Origin: an uncultured Eubacteriales bacterium
Lineage (GTDB): Bacteria; Bacillota; Clostridia; Oscillospirales; Oscillospiraceae
Length of the DNA stretch: 64,000 nucleotides
Assembly (NCBI GenBank): GCA_900544975.1
Contig: UQXI01000001.1
Location: 1-64,000 of the forward strand
Direction: 5' to 3'
In this document: one piece after another, positions 54,046-62,772 of the stretch
How positions within the stretch are numbered: the stretch's first letter is position 1
Layout of the letters: each line of letters opens with the position of its first letter
The notes under the pieces: model-generated
What the model was told of the DNA's origin: nothing
What the model saw: the letters and a program-made list of their open reading frames with translations, nothing else
Database searches by the model: none
Position numbers and translations under genes: made by a program

Positions 54046-54770
54046 AGAATCACCTCCCCCCGGCAAAATACCGGGCCGTCCTTGCACACCCGGCGGGGCC
54101 CGTTTTGGGTCTGGATGGTGCAACCCATGCAGGCCCCAAAGCCGCAGCCCATCCGCTCTTCCATGCTGTATTGGCCCGGAGTCTGGGCCGCCTGCTCAAT
54201 GGCCCGGAGCATGGGCAGGGGGCCGCAGGCGTAAAAGTAAGAATAGGGCCTGTCCATGGCGTCGATGACAAATCCGGTGCGGCCATAGCTGCCGTCTGCT
54301 GTGGTCACAGTGACAGCCGCTCCCAGCTCCCGGAACCGGTCTTCATAGAATACCTCGCTTCCGGTATTGAAGCCCAACACCACCGACGGCTGCTTGCCCT
54401 GGGCCACCAGCGCCCGGCACAGGCCGTACAGCGGCGGCACTCCCACGCCGCCACCCAAAAGCAGCGGCTGCCCGCCGGATGGCGCCAGGTCATAGCCATT
54501 GCCCAGACCGGTGAGCAGATTCAGTACCGTTCCGGCAGGCAGCTCCGCCATGTCGCCGGTGCCTCTGCCCACCACCTTGTAGACCAGCGCCAGACGTCTT
54601 GCCCCCCACCAGCAGACGGATATGGGCCGCCGCAAAAACAGGCCAGGAAGCTGAATCTCCACAAACTGACCTGGACTTTTGATTTCAGAAGTATCCCCCT
54701 CCAAAATCATTTCATAAACTACGTCCGTAAGCGCATAGTTCTCCACCACTTGAAATTCCCCTGGTTTCAT
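54042..54770 (-). CDS. pyrK: Dihydroorotate dehydrogenase electron-transfer subunit PyrK
   Basis: 242 residues from the ATG at 54770, overlapping the pyrC stop as ATGA. FAD segment RRPISVCWW and LLGGGVGVPPLYG for NAD, then the [2Fe-2S] cysteines in MGCGFGACMGCTI followed by a later RVCKDGPVF. Carries electrons from PyrD to NAD. Confidence 0.94.
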   Translation of the reverse strand: MKPGEFQVVENYALTDVVYEMILEGDTSEIKSPGQFVEIQLPGLFLRRPISVCWWGARRLALVYKVVGRGTGDMAELPAGTVLNLLTGLGNGYDLAPSGGQPLLLGGGVGVPPLYGLCRALVAQGKQPSVVLGFNTGSEVFYEDRFRELGAAVTVTTADGSYGRTGFVIDAMDRPYSYFYACGPLPMLRAIEQAAQTPGQYSMEERMGCGFGACMGCTIQTQNGPRRVCKDGPVFCRGEVIL

Positions 54771-56053
54771 ACCATTCTCCCTCCTATCTCCCCAGAACCC
54801 GGATTGCATCCAAACTTGGTTCCTTGTTCCAGCCATGCCAGCACGCCTCCTACGATGGTGGCTTTGCAGCGGCCAAAGACCGTCTCACCCGCAAAGGGCG
54901 TGGCCCGGCCCATGGTTTGAAATTCTGCCGGATCAATGGAGTAAGAGGCGTCCAGGTCCCAAATGCTGTAATCCGCTCCCTGGGGCAGGCCAAACCGGGC
55001 CCGAGGGGCAACGCTCATCCGCTGCACCAGGGTCTCCAGGGGCAGGATCCCAGTCTTCACCAATCCGGTGTACAAGACCGGAAAGGCCGTCTCCAGTCCC
55101 ACCACCCCCATCAGGCTCTTCTCCAGTCCCCTGCCCTTTTCCTCGGCGCTGTGGGGCGCGTGGTCCGTGGCAATCATATCCACGGTACCGTCCAAGAGAC
55201 CCTCCAGCAGCGCCTGCCGGTCCTCCTCCCCCCGGATGGGCGGATTCATTTTAAACCGGCCGTCCTCCTGGAGCATTTCATCGTTTTTCAGTAGATAATG
55301 GGGGCCGGTCTCACAGGTGACATTCAGTCCCTCCGCCTTGGCCTGGCGGATGAGGGCCACGGTCTCCTTTGCCGAGACGTGGCACACGTGGTAGGCGCAG
55401 CCGGTCTCTCTGACCAGGCGCAAGTCCCGGGCCACAGGCCCCCACTCACTTTCGGAGCAGATCCCCCGGTGACCATGGCGCCGGGCGTAGACGCCGTCGT
55501 GAATGTACCCTCCCCGCAGCAAGCGGTTGTCTTCGCAGTGCGCCGCCACCACCTTGCCCAGGCGCTTGGCCTCCAGCATGGCCTGCCGCATCATCGACTC
55601 CGACTGCACACCCCGGCCGTCGTCGGAAAAGGCCACCACATGGGGGGCCAAACCCGCCAGGTCCGCCAAAACTTCCCCCTGCTCCCCCACTGTGAGGGCG
55701 CCATAGGGATGGACCCGAACCACGGCGTCTCGCTTTATGGCCTCCAGCTCCGGCGCCAAATGCGCCGGGCAATCCGGCACGGGATTCAGATTCGGCATGG
55801 CGCACACATCGCTGTACCCACCCCGGGCAGCCGCCCGGGTGCCTGTAAATATGGTTTCTTTATAAAAAAAACCCGGCTCCCGAAGATGTACATGCACATC
55901 CACAAGACCCGGCAACAAAAAACAATTCTGCAGCTCCAAAACAGAAACACTACCGCCACAGTGGGAACGAGGCTCCATGCAGGGAATCTCCAAATCCTGA
56001 ATCAAACACTTCTCCCCATCCATCACGTGTGCGTTTTTCAAACGAATCACCAT
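54767..56053 (-). CDS. pyrC: Dihydroorotase PyrC (type I)
   Basis: 428 residues from the ATG at 56053 (AGGAGGG at 7 bases). Metal-binding DVHVHLREPG near residue 57, the CETGPHY motif and ATDHAPHS later, and the closing substrate loop. Cyclises carbamoyl-aspartate to dihydroorotate. First gene of the operon with a consensus promoter close by; no PyrR-type leader is seen in the short 5' end. Confidence 0.94.
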   Translation of the reverse strand: MVIRLKNAHVMDGEKCLIQDLEIPCMEPRSHCGGSVSVLELQNCFLLPGLVDVHVHLREPGFFYKETIFTGTRAAARGGYSDVCAMPNLNPVPDCPAHLAPELEAIKRDAVVRVHPYGALTVGEQGEVLADLAGLAPHVVAFSDDGRGVQSESMMRQAMLEAKRLGKVVAAHCEDNRLLRGGYIHDGVYARRHGHRGICSESEWGPVARDLRLVRETGCAYHVCHVSAKETVALIRQAKAEGLNVTCETGPHYLLKNDEMLQEDGRFKMNPPIRGEEDRQALLEGLLDGTVDMIATDHAPHSAEEKGRGLEKSLMGVVGLETAFPVLYTGLVKTGILPLETLVQRMSVAPRARFGLPQGADYSIWDLDASYSIDPAEFQTMGRATPFAGETVFGRCKATIVGGVLAWLEQGTKFGCNPGSGEIGGRMV

Positions 56054-56092
56054 GGGAATTCCCTCCTGACACTCAAAATTTCCATTAGGCGA

Positions 56093-56122
56093 ATTGTACC
56101 ATATTCCGGCATCCTCTGTCAA
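56093..56122 (-). promoter_or_regulatory. Promoter of the pyr operon
   Basis: Minus strand -35 TTGACA (56117-56122), 18-base spacer, -10 TACAAT (56093-56098). The start codon is 39 bases past the -10, too short for an attenuator. The rest of 56054-56655 holds repeats only. Confidence 0.85.
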
Positions 56123-56220
56123 GAGAGAACTAAGAAATTTTTCACAGCAAAGGGAACCGCCCCGGATTGAACCATCCAACCGGTTCCACGTGTCCTTCCT
56201 TCAAAAACACCGTACGCTTC

Positions 56221-56281
56221 CCAGGCATTTTCTGTAAATTTGTAATGCCTACCACGGGCGGACACATAGGTCCGCCCCTAC
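56221..56281. repeat. R3 family: partial unit
   Basis: Right end with interior TAAATTTGTAATGCCTACC and the palindromic arm 56254-56281 (ACGGGCGGACACATAGG ...), matching the end of the complete unit at 56413-56520. Confidence 0.65.
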
Positions 56282-56412
56282 GATGAAATACCAACACAGT
56301 GCATAAACAGATTCCTCAGCATTACTGCAAAACACACCCATTTTCTGCCTAATGGTGGGCATTAAAATGACAAAATACGTCAGATAACCTCTGCCCATCT
56401 TCCCCATTCTCC

Positions 56413-56520
56413 GTAGGGGCGGACCCATGTGTCCGCCCAGCAGTAACATTATACGTCTTCCGCCCCTTTTCGGCAAATTCGTAATGCCTACTACGGGCGG
56501 ACACATAGGTCCGCCCCTAC
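56413..56520. repeat. MITE-like repeat, family R3, complete copy
   Basis: 108-base unit starting GTAGGGGCGGACCC and ending GTCCGCCCCTAC; each end is a palindrome. Interior GCAGTAACATTATACG ... GGCAAATTCGTAATGCC parallels R2 (104 bases) at 10683-10786. Confidence 0.75.
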
Positions 56521-56655
56521 GGCGAATAACGAAGATGAGCGGAAATCGTCCCACACATTTTGTCATTTAATGCCCCCTGTTGGTTGGAAAAGGGGCGCAT
56601 TCTACGGCAACGTATGAATGTGATAGGAACCTGAGGGCTGGCATCGTCAGCAGCT

Positions 56656-57660
56656 TCAGCCAAATTCCCAGTTGGCGTCTTCCATCTCCGCCCGCTTTTC
56701 CCGGCACAGGAGCTGGCTCACCGTCCGTTCCACATCTGCTCCTTTATACAGAACCTGATAGGCTGCGGCCGTAATGGGCAATTCCGCCCCCAAGCGGCTG
56801 GCCAGCAGGTGGGCCGAGCGGGCGGCATAATAGCCCTCCACCACAGCTCCCACTTCGGACATCGCCTCCTCCGGGGTCCTGCCCTGGCCAATGAGGATAC
56901 CGGCCCGGCGGTTTCTGGAGTGCATCGAGGTGCAGGTGACAATCAGATCCCCCACCCCGGCAAGGCCGGTAAAGGTCTCCCGCCGGGCCCCCAAGGCCAG
57001 GCCCAGACGGGCCGTTTCTGTGAGGCCCCGGGTCATCAGCATGGCTTTGGTATTGTCCCCAAAGCCCAAACCGTCGGAAATTCCGGCGCACAGGGCGATG
57101 ACGTTCTTGAGAGCGCCTCCCAGCTCCACACCCACTACGTCTGGATTGACATACACCCGGAACCGGTCAGACATAAACGCATCCTGAACCAACTCCGCAG
57201 CCGCCCGGTCTCCACAAGCGGCTACACAGCCGGTGGGAATCCCCCGGGCCACTTCCTCGGCATGGCTGGGACCGGACAGGACCGCCACAACGTGACCCGT
57301 GACCTCCTCGGCCACCTGGGACATCCGCAAAAGAGTCTCCGGTTCAATGCCCTTGGTGACAGACACCAAGAGACTCTGCCGGTCCAGATATGGCGCCACC
57401 GTCTGGCACACCGTCCGGAAGGGAAAGGAAGGAGATGCCAAAACCACCAGCGCCTGTCCCTGGACACACGCCGGGTCCCCGGAACAAGTCATCTCTGGCG
57501 GCAGGACCGTCCCAGGGAGCGTGGGATTCATCCGGCTGCTGGTCATCGCCGCCGCCTTCTCTGGATTATGGGACCAAAGTGTGACCTCGTGACCGTTTTT
57601 ACACAGATGGACCGCCAGGGCTGTCCCCCAGGCGCCGCTTCCCACAACTGCAATTTTCAT
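56656..57660 (-). CDS. gpsA: Glycerol-3-phosphate dehydrogenase [NAD(P)+] GpsA
   Basis: 334 residues from the ATG at 57660, which overlaps the plsY stop (ATGA). Dinucleotide site VVGSGAWGTALA near the start, SVTKGIE, VLSGPSHAEE, and GALKNVIALCAGISDGLGFG with the catalytic Lys. Supplies sn-glycerol 3-phosphate for phospholipid synthesis, the substrate of PlsY next door. Confidence 0.95.
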   Translation of the reverse strand: MKIAVVGSGAWGTALAVHLCKNGHEVTLWSHNPEKAAAMTSSRMNPTLPGTVLPPEMTCSGDPACVQGQALVVLASPSFPFRTVCQTVAPYLDRQSLLVSVTKGIEPETLLRMSQVAEEVTGHVVAVLSGPSHAEEVARGIPTGCVAACGDRAAAELVQDAFMSDRFRVYVNPDVVGVELGGALKNVIALCAGISDGLGFGDNTKAMLMTRGLTETARLGLALGARRETFTGLAGVGDLIVTCTSMHSRNRRAGILIGQGRTPEEAMSEVGAVVEGYYAARSAHLLASRLGAELPITAAAYQVLYKGADVERTVSQLLCREKRAEMEDANWEFG

Positions 57661-58292
57661 GTACGTTCCCCTTTCCGGCGAAAGGAAACCTTCCGCTCTG
57701 TCCCATGGCACAGTCGCTGGAGATTTCCCCGGTGCATAAACACAGCCAGAAGTCCAATCACCACCGCTGCCGCCACCACCCAGGGTCGCTCCCCGTGGAG
57801 CACCCAGAAGCTGACACCCAAAGCCACCGCCGCCAGACAGGAACCCAAGGACACATACCGCGACAGCAGCACCGTAATACCAAACACACCCAAAATCAAC
57901 AGCGCAATCCGCCAGTCCGCCACAAATGCCACCCCTAGGCCGCAGAGGATTCCCTTCCCCCCCCGGAAGCCCAGGGTCACCGGATAATCATGACCCAGAG
58001 AGACAAACACACCGGCCAGCATCGCGCCCTCCATCCAGTATCCATAGGGTTCCAGCAGCAACGCGCCCAAATAGGATGCCAAAAGCGCCTTCCCCAGATC
58101 CAGGAGAATCACCAGCCCGGTTTTACTCAGTCCGTAGTTCCGGATATAATTGGTCATACCGGCATTTCCACTGCCGTGTGTACGGACGTCGTCCCGGTCC
58201 AGCAAACTGGATACCGTCACCGCGCCGTTTAGATTCCCCAGGAGATACGCTGCCAACGCCGCAGTCAGAATGCGTGAAAGTAATCCCTCCAT
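57657..58292 (-). CDS. plsY: Acyl-phosphate glycerol-3-phosphate acyltransferase PlsY
   Basis: 211 residues, about five membrane helices. Family motifs SGNAGMTNYIRNYG, GHDYPVTLGFRGGKG and the last loop near FMHRGN. Makes lysophosphatidate from acyl-phosphate and glycerol 3-phosphate. Starts 3 bases after der with AAGGAGGAG inside the der end. Confidence 0.94.
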   Translation of the reverse strand: MEGLLSRILTAALAAYLLGNLNGAVTVSSLLDRDDVRTHGSGNAGMTNYIRNYGLSKTGLVILLDLGKALLASYLGALLLEPYGYWMEGAMLAGVFVSLGHDYPVTLGFRGGKGILCGLGVAFVADWRIALLILGVFGITVLLSRYVSLGSCLAAVALGVSFWVLHGERPWVVAAAVVIGLLAVFMHRGNLQRLCHGTERKVSFRRKGERT

Positions 58293-58295
58293 GGC

Positions 58296-59624
58296 CTACT
58301 CCTCCTTATCACCTTTCTGACGAATGGTCATGCGGACAGGCGTCCCGACCAAGCCAAACACGCCCCGAATCTGGTTCTCCAAATACCGCTGATAAGAAAA
58401 ATGGAACAGCCGGGCATCGTTGCAGAAGATCACGAAATGGGGCGGCTTCACCCCGGCCTGGGTCATATAGTAGATCTTTAAGCGGCGGCCTTTGTCCGAG
58501 GGCGGCTGCACCCGGGCGGTGGCATCCGCCAGGACGCTATTGAGCGCGCCGGTGGTCACCCGCATGGCATTGCTCTGGGCCACCTGGTTGATCACCTCGT
58601 AGAGCTTGTCCACCCGCTGTCCTGTAAGCGCAGAGAGAAATACCACCGGCGCATAGGGCATGAAGCTGAGATCCTGTCGGACCTGGACCTCCATGTCCCG
58701 CATGGTATTGGTCTCCTTCTCCACCAGATCCCACTTGTTGACGGCAATGAGCACCGCCTTACCGGCCTCATGGACCAGACCGGCAATCTTGGTGTCCTGC
58801 TCCGTGACGCCCTGGGTGGCGTCAATCATCACAATGCACACGTCCGCCCGCTCAATGGCGCTGACGGAGCGCAGATTGCTATAGCGTTCAATGGCGTCAT
58901 CCACCCGGGATTTCCGGCGCATGCCGGCGGTATCAATGAAGCAGTATTTTCCGAAGTCGTTTTCAAAATAGCTGTCAATGGCGTCCCGGGTGGTGCCGGC
59001 CACGTCGGAGACAATGACCCGTTCCTCTCCCAGGATCCGGTTCAGGAGGCTGGATTTGCCCACATTGGGACGGCCGACTATGGCCACCCGGGTGAGCGTC
59101 TCGTCTTCCTCCTGGGGCGCTGCCTCCGGGAAATGATCGACACACCAGTCCAGCAGGTCGCCGGTCCCGTGGCCGTGGACGGCAGAGACTTCCAGGGGAT
59201 CTCCCAGACCCAAGGCATAAAATTCATAAACATCCGGGTTGACGCCACCCACGGCGTCGCATTTGTTGACCGCCAGAATCACCGGCTTCCGGGACCGCTG
59301 CAAAATCGTCGCCACAGCGGCATCCGCAGCCGTCAGGCCCACTTTGACGTCGGTGACCATGATAATGGCGTCGGCCAGTTCAATGCCAATTTCCGCCTGA
59401 CGGCGCATGAACTGGAGAATCTCACTGTCGGTCCCCGGCTCAATGCCGCCGGTGTCCATCAGGTCAAAGGTGCGGCCCCGCCACTCGCAGGAACCGTAGA
59501 TCCGGTCCCGGGTCACCCCCGGGGTATCCTCCACGATGGCGGCCCGCTGGCCGGTCAGTTTATTAAAGAGCATGGATTTGCCCACATTGGGGCGGCCCAC
59601 TATGGCCACCAAAGGTTTCGGCAT
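58296..59624 (-). CDS. der: Ribosome biogenesis GTPase Der (EngA)
   Basis: 442 residues with two tandem GTPase domains (P-loops GRPNVGKSMLF at about 9 and GRPNVGKSSLL at about 186; NKCD and NKWD specificity motifs) and a C-terminal KH-like domain. Acts in 50S assembly. AGGAGG before the ATG at 59624. First gene of der-plsY-gpsA. Confidence 0.95.
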   Translation of the reverse strand: MPKPLVAIVGRPNVGKSMLFNKLTGQRAAIVEDTPGVTRDRIYGSCEWRGRTFDLMDTGGIEPGTDSEILQFMRRQAEIGIELADAIIMVTDVKVGLTAADAAVATILQRSRKPVILAVNKCDAVGGVNPDVYEFYALGLGDPLEVSAVHGHGTGDLLDWCVDHFPEAAPQEEDETLTRVAIVGRPNVGKSSLLNRILGEERVIVSDVAGTTRDAIDSYFENDFGKYCFIDTAGMRRKSRVDDAIERYSNLRSVSAIERADVCIVMIDATQGVTEQDTKIAGLVHEAGKAVLIAVNKWDLVEKETNTMRDMEVQVRQDLSFMPYAPVVFLSALTGQRVDKLYEVINQVAQSNAMRVTTGALNSVLADATARVQPPSDKGRRLKIYYMTQAGVKPPHFVIFCNDARLFHFSYQRYLENQIRGVFGLVGTPVRMTIRQKGDKEE

Positions 59625-59672
59625 ACGGAATTCCTCCTATATCCATCGTTGGCCTTGTAAATTCTACCACAT

Positions 59673-59701
59673 ATTATGACACACAGACAGGAATTGGTCA
59701 A
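59673..59701 (-). promoter_or_regulatory. Promoter of der-plsY-gpsA
   Basis: Minus strand -35 TTGACC (59696-59701), 17-base spacer, -10 CATAAT (59673-59678), 48 bases before the der start. Confidence 0.75.
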
Positions 59702-59739
59702 GGGAAAAGCACCACGCAGTCAGGGAATCCAACTGCCTC

Positions 59740-60264
59740 CTATCTCAACTTCTTGGAGAGATACAGCGCCAGAGAGTCGTCATTGCAGTACACTCCATTT
59801 TGCTCACATACCTCATCGCCATACCAGACGCCAGTGCCGTCGGGAAGATAGCCCCGCTTCACATACATCCGCTGGGCGCTGCCGTAGCCCCTGTGCAGGC
59901 CCACGCCAAGGTAAACCACCTCCGCATACTGCGCCGCAATCTCCTCGGCAAGATCCATGAGCTTACTGCCCACCCCCTGTCGCCGGTATGGTTCCAGCAC
60001 ACCAAAGTCGACAATTTCGGGATATCCCCGGTTTGCAAACGCTCCCCACTGGGAATCCGGATAGACGTTCACATAGCCTGCAACCTGGCCCTGATACTCC
60101 GCCACCAGAGAAATGGACCGGCCCTCTACCTGATGCTGCAATCTCATCCGGTACTTTTCCCCGTCGGCGTCCCACCCCTGGTCTCTTTCTCCCTGGGTAA
60201 TCACCGGCACGTCGCTCTGCTGCATATTTCGTATTAATATTTTGCCATCATCATAGTAAACCAT
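59740..60264 (-). CDS. GNAT family N-acetyltransferase
   Basis: 174 residues. Acetyl-CoA site RRQGVGSKLMDLAEE near 95-109 and the preceding strand EIVDFGVLEPY; an acceptor-side GRSISLVAEYQGQVAGYVNV. Acceptor unknown. GGGAGG before the ATG at 60264. Stands alone between rpmF and der. Confidence 0.88.
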   Translation of the reverse strand: MVYYDDGKILIRNMQQSDVPVITQGERDQGWDADGEKYRMRLQHQVEGRSISLVAEYQGQVAGYVNVYPDSQWGAFANRGYPEIVDFGVLEPYRRQGVGSKLMDLAEEIAAQYAEVVYLGVGLHRGYGSAQRMYVKRGYLPDGTGVWYGDEVCEQNGVYCNDDSLALYLSKKLR

Positions 60265-60301
60265 ACAGAACCTCCCTGGGCGTCAAATGAAAAGCAGAAG
60301 G

Positions 60302-60339
60302 CAAAGAAAAAGAGGAAGGCGGAAATGTGCCTTCCTCTT
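60302..60339 (-). terminator. Terminator of yceD-rpmF
   Basis: Stem AAGAGGAAGGC/GCCTTCCTCTT, loop of 8, then TTTTCTTT on the minus strand. Confidence 0.88.
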
Positions 60340-60353
60340 GCTTTCTTCGCCTC

Positions 60354-60539
60354 TTACTTGGACTCCACAGCAACAACCTGACGGCCATTGTAGTAGCCGC
60401 AGGCCTTGCAAGCTCTGTGGGGCAGGCAGAACTCGCCGCACTTGGGGCAAGCAACCACGCCGGGGGCGGCCAGCTTCCAGTTGGAGCCGCGGCGCTTGTC
60501 GCGTCTTGCCTTGGAAACTTTACACTTTGGAACAGCCAT
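60354..60539 (-). CDS. rpmF: Ribosomal protein bL32
   Basis: 61 residues from the ATG at 60539 with AAGGAGG upstream. MAVPKCKVSKARRDKRRG start and two zinc Cys pairs (CPKCGEFCLPH, CKACG). Zinc-type bL32 of the large subunit. Usual partner of yceD, 45 bases upstream. Confidence 0.96.
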   Translation of the reverse strand: MAVPKCKVSKARRDKRRGSNWKLAAPGVVACPKCGEFCLPHRACKACGYYNGRQVVAVESK

Positions 60540-60584
60540 GCGTGACACCTCCTTAGTTCGAACTGCTTTTCACAGCGTCAAAAT

Positions 60585-61088
60585 TTACATATCTTTGAGA
60601 AGCTGCTTTAAAGCAGCAAAACGGGGGTCCGGTTCCGGCTCACAGCCACAGGGGCCGTCGTTCAGGTTCGCGCCGCACCGGCAGCACAGGCCTTTGCAAT
60701 CCGGTTTGCACAGAAGCTTGGAATCCATGTTCAGGACAAACGCCGTGGTCACAATGTCATCCAGATCTGCGCTGTCGCCTTCCAGCTGGAAAACCCACTC
60801 ATCTTCGTTCTCTTCATCGGCCAGCTCCGTCACCAGGACGGCAGAGATGGGGAACTCCACCTCCCGCTGAAACTCCTTGGCACAGCGGTCACAGACGCCA
60901 TGGAGCCGCGTTGTCAGCTTTCCCTCCAGCACCAGGACTCCGGCGGTGTTGCGCACCACACCGGAAGCCAAGACCGGCTCTTGCACCGGATAAGAGGAGC
61001 CGAAGCAAAGATCACGAAAATCCAGACTGGTAGAAAAAGAAACCGAAGCGCCGGGACAATCAATGATGTTAGACAGACCGAGCAGCAT
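60585..61088 (-). CDS. YceD/DUF177 family protein
   Basis: 167 residues. DUF177 layout: N-terminal SVSFSTSLDFRDL, central CDRCAKEFQREVEFP and C-terminal CKPDCKGLCCRCGANLN cysteine cluster. The family is linked to 23S rRNA accumulation and almost always precedes rpmF, as here. AGGAAGGGG before the ATG. Confidence 0.9.
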   Translation of the reverse strand: MLLGLSNIIDCPGASVSFSTSLDFRDLCFGSSYPVQEPVLASGVVRNTAGVLVLEGKLTTRLHGVCDRCAKEFQREVEFPISAVLVTELADEENEDEWVFQLEGDSADLDDIVTTAFVLNMDSKLLCKPDCKGLCCRCGANLNDGPCGCEPEPDPRFAALKQLLKDM

Positions 61089-61120
61089 AGTAACCCCTTC
61101 CTTGCAGTCATGCAGGAGAT

Positions 61121-61149
61121 ATTATAGAAGATTTGGGGGCGTTTGTCAA
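61121..61149 (-). promoter_or_regulatory. Promoter of yceD-rpmF
   Basis: Consensus TTGACA (61144-61149), 17-base spacer, TATAAT (61121-61126), immediately beyond the stop of citXG. Confidence 0.88.
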
Positions 61150-61152
61150 ACA

Positions 61153-62541
61153 TTATTTTTGCAGATTTGGGGCTTTTTGTGAAAATTCCGCCTCGGTAGC
61201 CTCCTTTAGGAAATGAAGCAGGTAGCACAGGGCCAGCAAATCTGCGCTGCCCCCGGGAGAGAGATGTCGCGCAATGAGCGCCCGGTCCAGCTGGTTCACT
61301 CCCTCCCAATCCGGGAACCTCCGAAACAGCGCTTCCGCCTCCGCAGCCGTTTGTTTTTGGGCGTCTATGCCTCCCCGGGCCATCAAATTGGTATCCTCCG
61401 TGGTTCCCATCAGGGCCAAGAGGGTCCGGCAGCCGGCGTCGTTCCAGGACAGGCCCTGACGCAAGCTCTCCTCCAGCACCGGCAGCCCCACCTCCCGGAC
61501 GGCGGGAAAGCCCGCCTCCGCCTGCCCACGGACCCCGGTGACGCCATGGCGCAGGTATAGGACCTCTCCGGCGGTACGGGCCGTCTCCGGCGTCAAATGC
61601 TGGTAATCCCGGCGCACCAGCCCCCTTGCCAGGGCCGCGCACTGGTCCAGAACCGCCTCCGGGTCTCCCCAGGTCTCCCGGGGCAGCTGGCCTAAGGCGG
61701 CACAGCACAGACCCATGGAAAAGATGGCGCCCTTGTGGGTATTGACTCCTCCGGTAGCCGCCAGCATGGCCTGTTCCGCCAGCTTCCCCTCCCACCGCAG
61801 GGAGGAAAAGAGCGCCTCCGGCTCCGTCTCTCCTTCCATCCCCTGCCGGACGCATCGCTCAAAATAGGGAAACAGAGCCGGCGCGCTGTTCAGGAAGGTG
61901 AAAAGATCCATATCCCGGTGGCTGCCGCTGTTTTGCCGGTCCACCAGCCCCGGCTTTGGGGTGACACAGACCTCATACAGCAGACTCCGGCAGGCCAGCT
62001 GCGCCACAGTCTGCCCATCTTGCCGGGCAAAGGCCTCCCGCAGGATGGCTTCTGTGCGTTGCCACAGCTCCGGAATCCCATGTCTCCGGCTCCGGGCGCA
62101 GGCCCACGCCGGGTCGCCGCAGACCAGGCAGCGCCTGGCAGAAAGTCCCATGGCCTGCCGCTCCGCCTTTTCACCCCTGGAATCCAGCACATCCAGATCC
62201 AGCAGACGGCCAATTTCGCAGCGATCCTCCAGCTCCACCGTCAGCTTTTTCAGGGAAGAGGCCGCCCCCTCCACCACATAAAAGCCTTCGTTGCCGGTGA
62301 CCTCCATGTGCCGCTCCTGGTGCAGGCACCGGAAACCGCCGCTTGCCAGCTGCCCCAGCAGCCGCCGCTCCCCCTCCAAAAAGCCTCGCCGGATGAGCCG
62401 GTTGTTCTTCACCGGACCGGCAATGTTCATGGTCAGGCACACCAAGCTCTGCCCGTACTGCTCCAGCAGCGCCCGCTGCCGCAAAACCCGGCGCTCTTTG
62501 GCGGCCAGCATCTGTTCCAAAGTCACATGCTTTTCCCCCAT
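61153..62541 (-). CDS. CitX-CitG fusion: citrate lyase holo-ACP transferase / triphosphoribosyl-dephospho-CoA synthase
   Basis: 462 residues from the ATG at 62541 (GGAGGAG at 8 bases). CitX part about 5-165 (MNIAGPVKNNRLIRRGF), CitG part about 180-455 (VTPKPGLVDRQNSGSH, TGGVNTHKGAIFSMG, EDTNLMARGG). Together they make and attach the prosthetic group of citrate lyase (or of a related malonate or citramalate enzyme). No lyase genes lie in the window, so the target is elsewhere. Fused XG proteins are known. Divergent from the MerR gene; a 19-base-spaced TTGTAT/TATGGT pair upstream is a weak promoter candidate. Confidence 0.9.
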   Translation of the reverse strand: MGEKHVTLEQMLAAKERRVLRQRALLEQYGQSLVCLTMNIAGPVKNNRLIRRGFLEGERRLLGQLASGGFRCLHQERHMEVTGNEGFYVVEGAASSLKKLTVELEDRCEIGRLLDLDVLDSRGEKAERQAMGLSARRCLVCGDPAWACARSRRHGIPELWQRTEAILREAFARQDGQTVAQLACRSLLYEVCVTPKPGLVDRQNSGSHRDMDLFTFLNSAPALFPYFERCVRQGMEGETEPEALFSSLRWEGKLAEQAMLAATGGVNTHKGAIFSMGLCCAALGQLPRETWGDPEAVLDQCAALARGLVRRDYQHLTPETARTAGEVLYLRHGVTGVRGQAEAGFPAVREVGLPVLEESLRQGLSWNDAGCRTLLALMGTTEDTNLMARGGIDAQKQTAAEAEALFRRFPDWEGVNQLDRALIARHLSPGGSADLLALCYLLHFLKEATEAEFSQKAPNLQK

Positions 62542-62681
62542 CGCTCTCTCCTCCTGCGCACTTTTCATCTGAACCATACAGAAATGATGTTCACAAAATA
62601 CAATAGGCCGCTATATCGTACCAAAAATTTCAACATTTTGCAACACATCTGGACAAAGGACCATGAGAAAGGTTCAAACCC

Positions 62682-62710
62682 TTGACAGGGGGTCCCCGGT
62701 ACAGTATGAT
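62682..62710 (+). promoter_or_regulatory. Promoter of the MerR-family gene
   Basis: -35 TTGACA (62682-62687), 17-base spacer containing GGGGTCCCC, -10 TATGAT (62705-62710). The spacer palindrome could be the regulator's own operator. Confidence 0.75.
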
Positions 62711-62772
62711 GTTCTCAAATCCGCACTTTAAGACCCAAAATACCCCAAAATCCACAAAATTCGGAGGATACG

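Noticed and set aside
55446..55805. 119-codon Gly/Arg-rich frame inside pyrC
   Set aside because: Out-of-frame shadow of dihydroorotase on the same strand.
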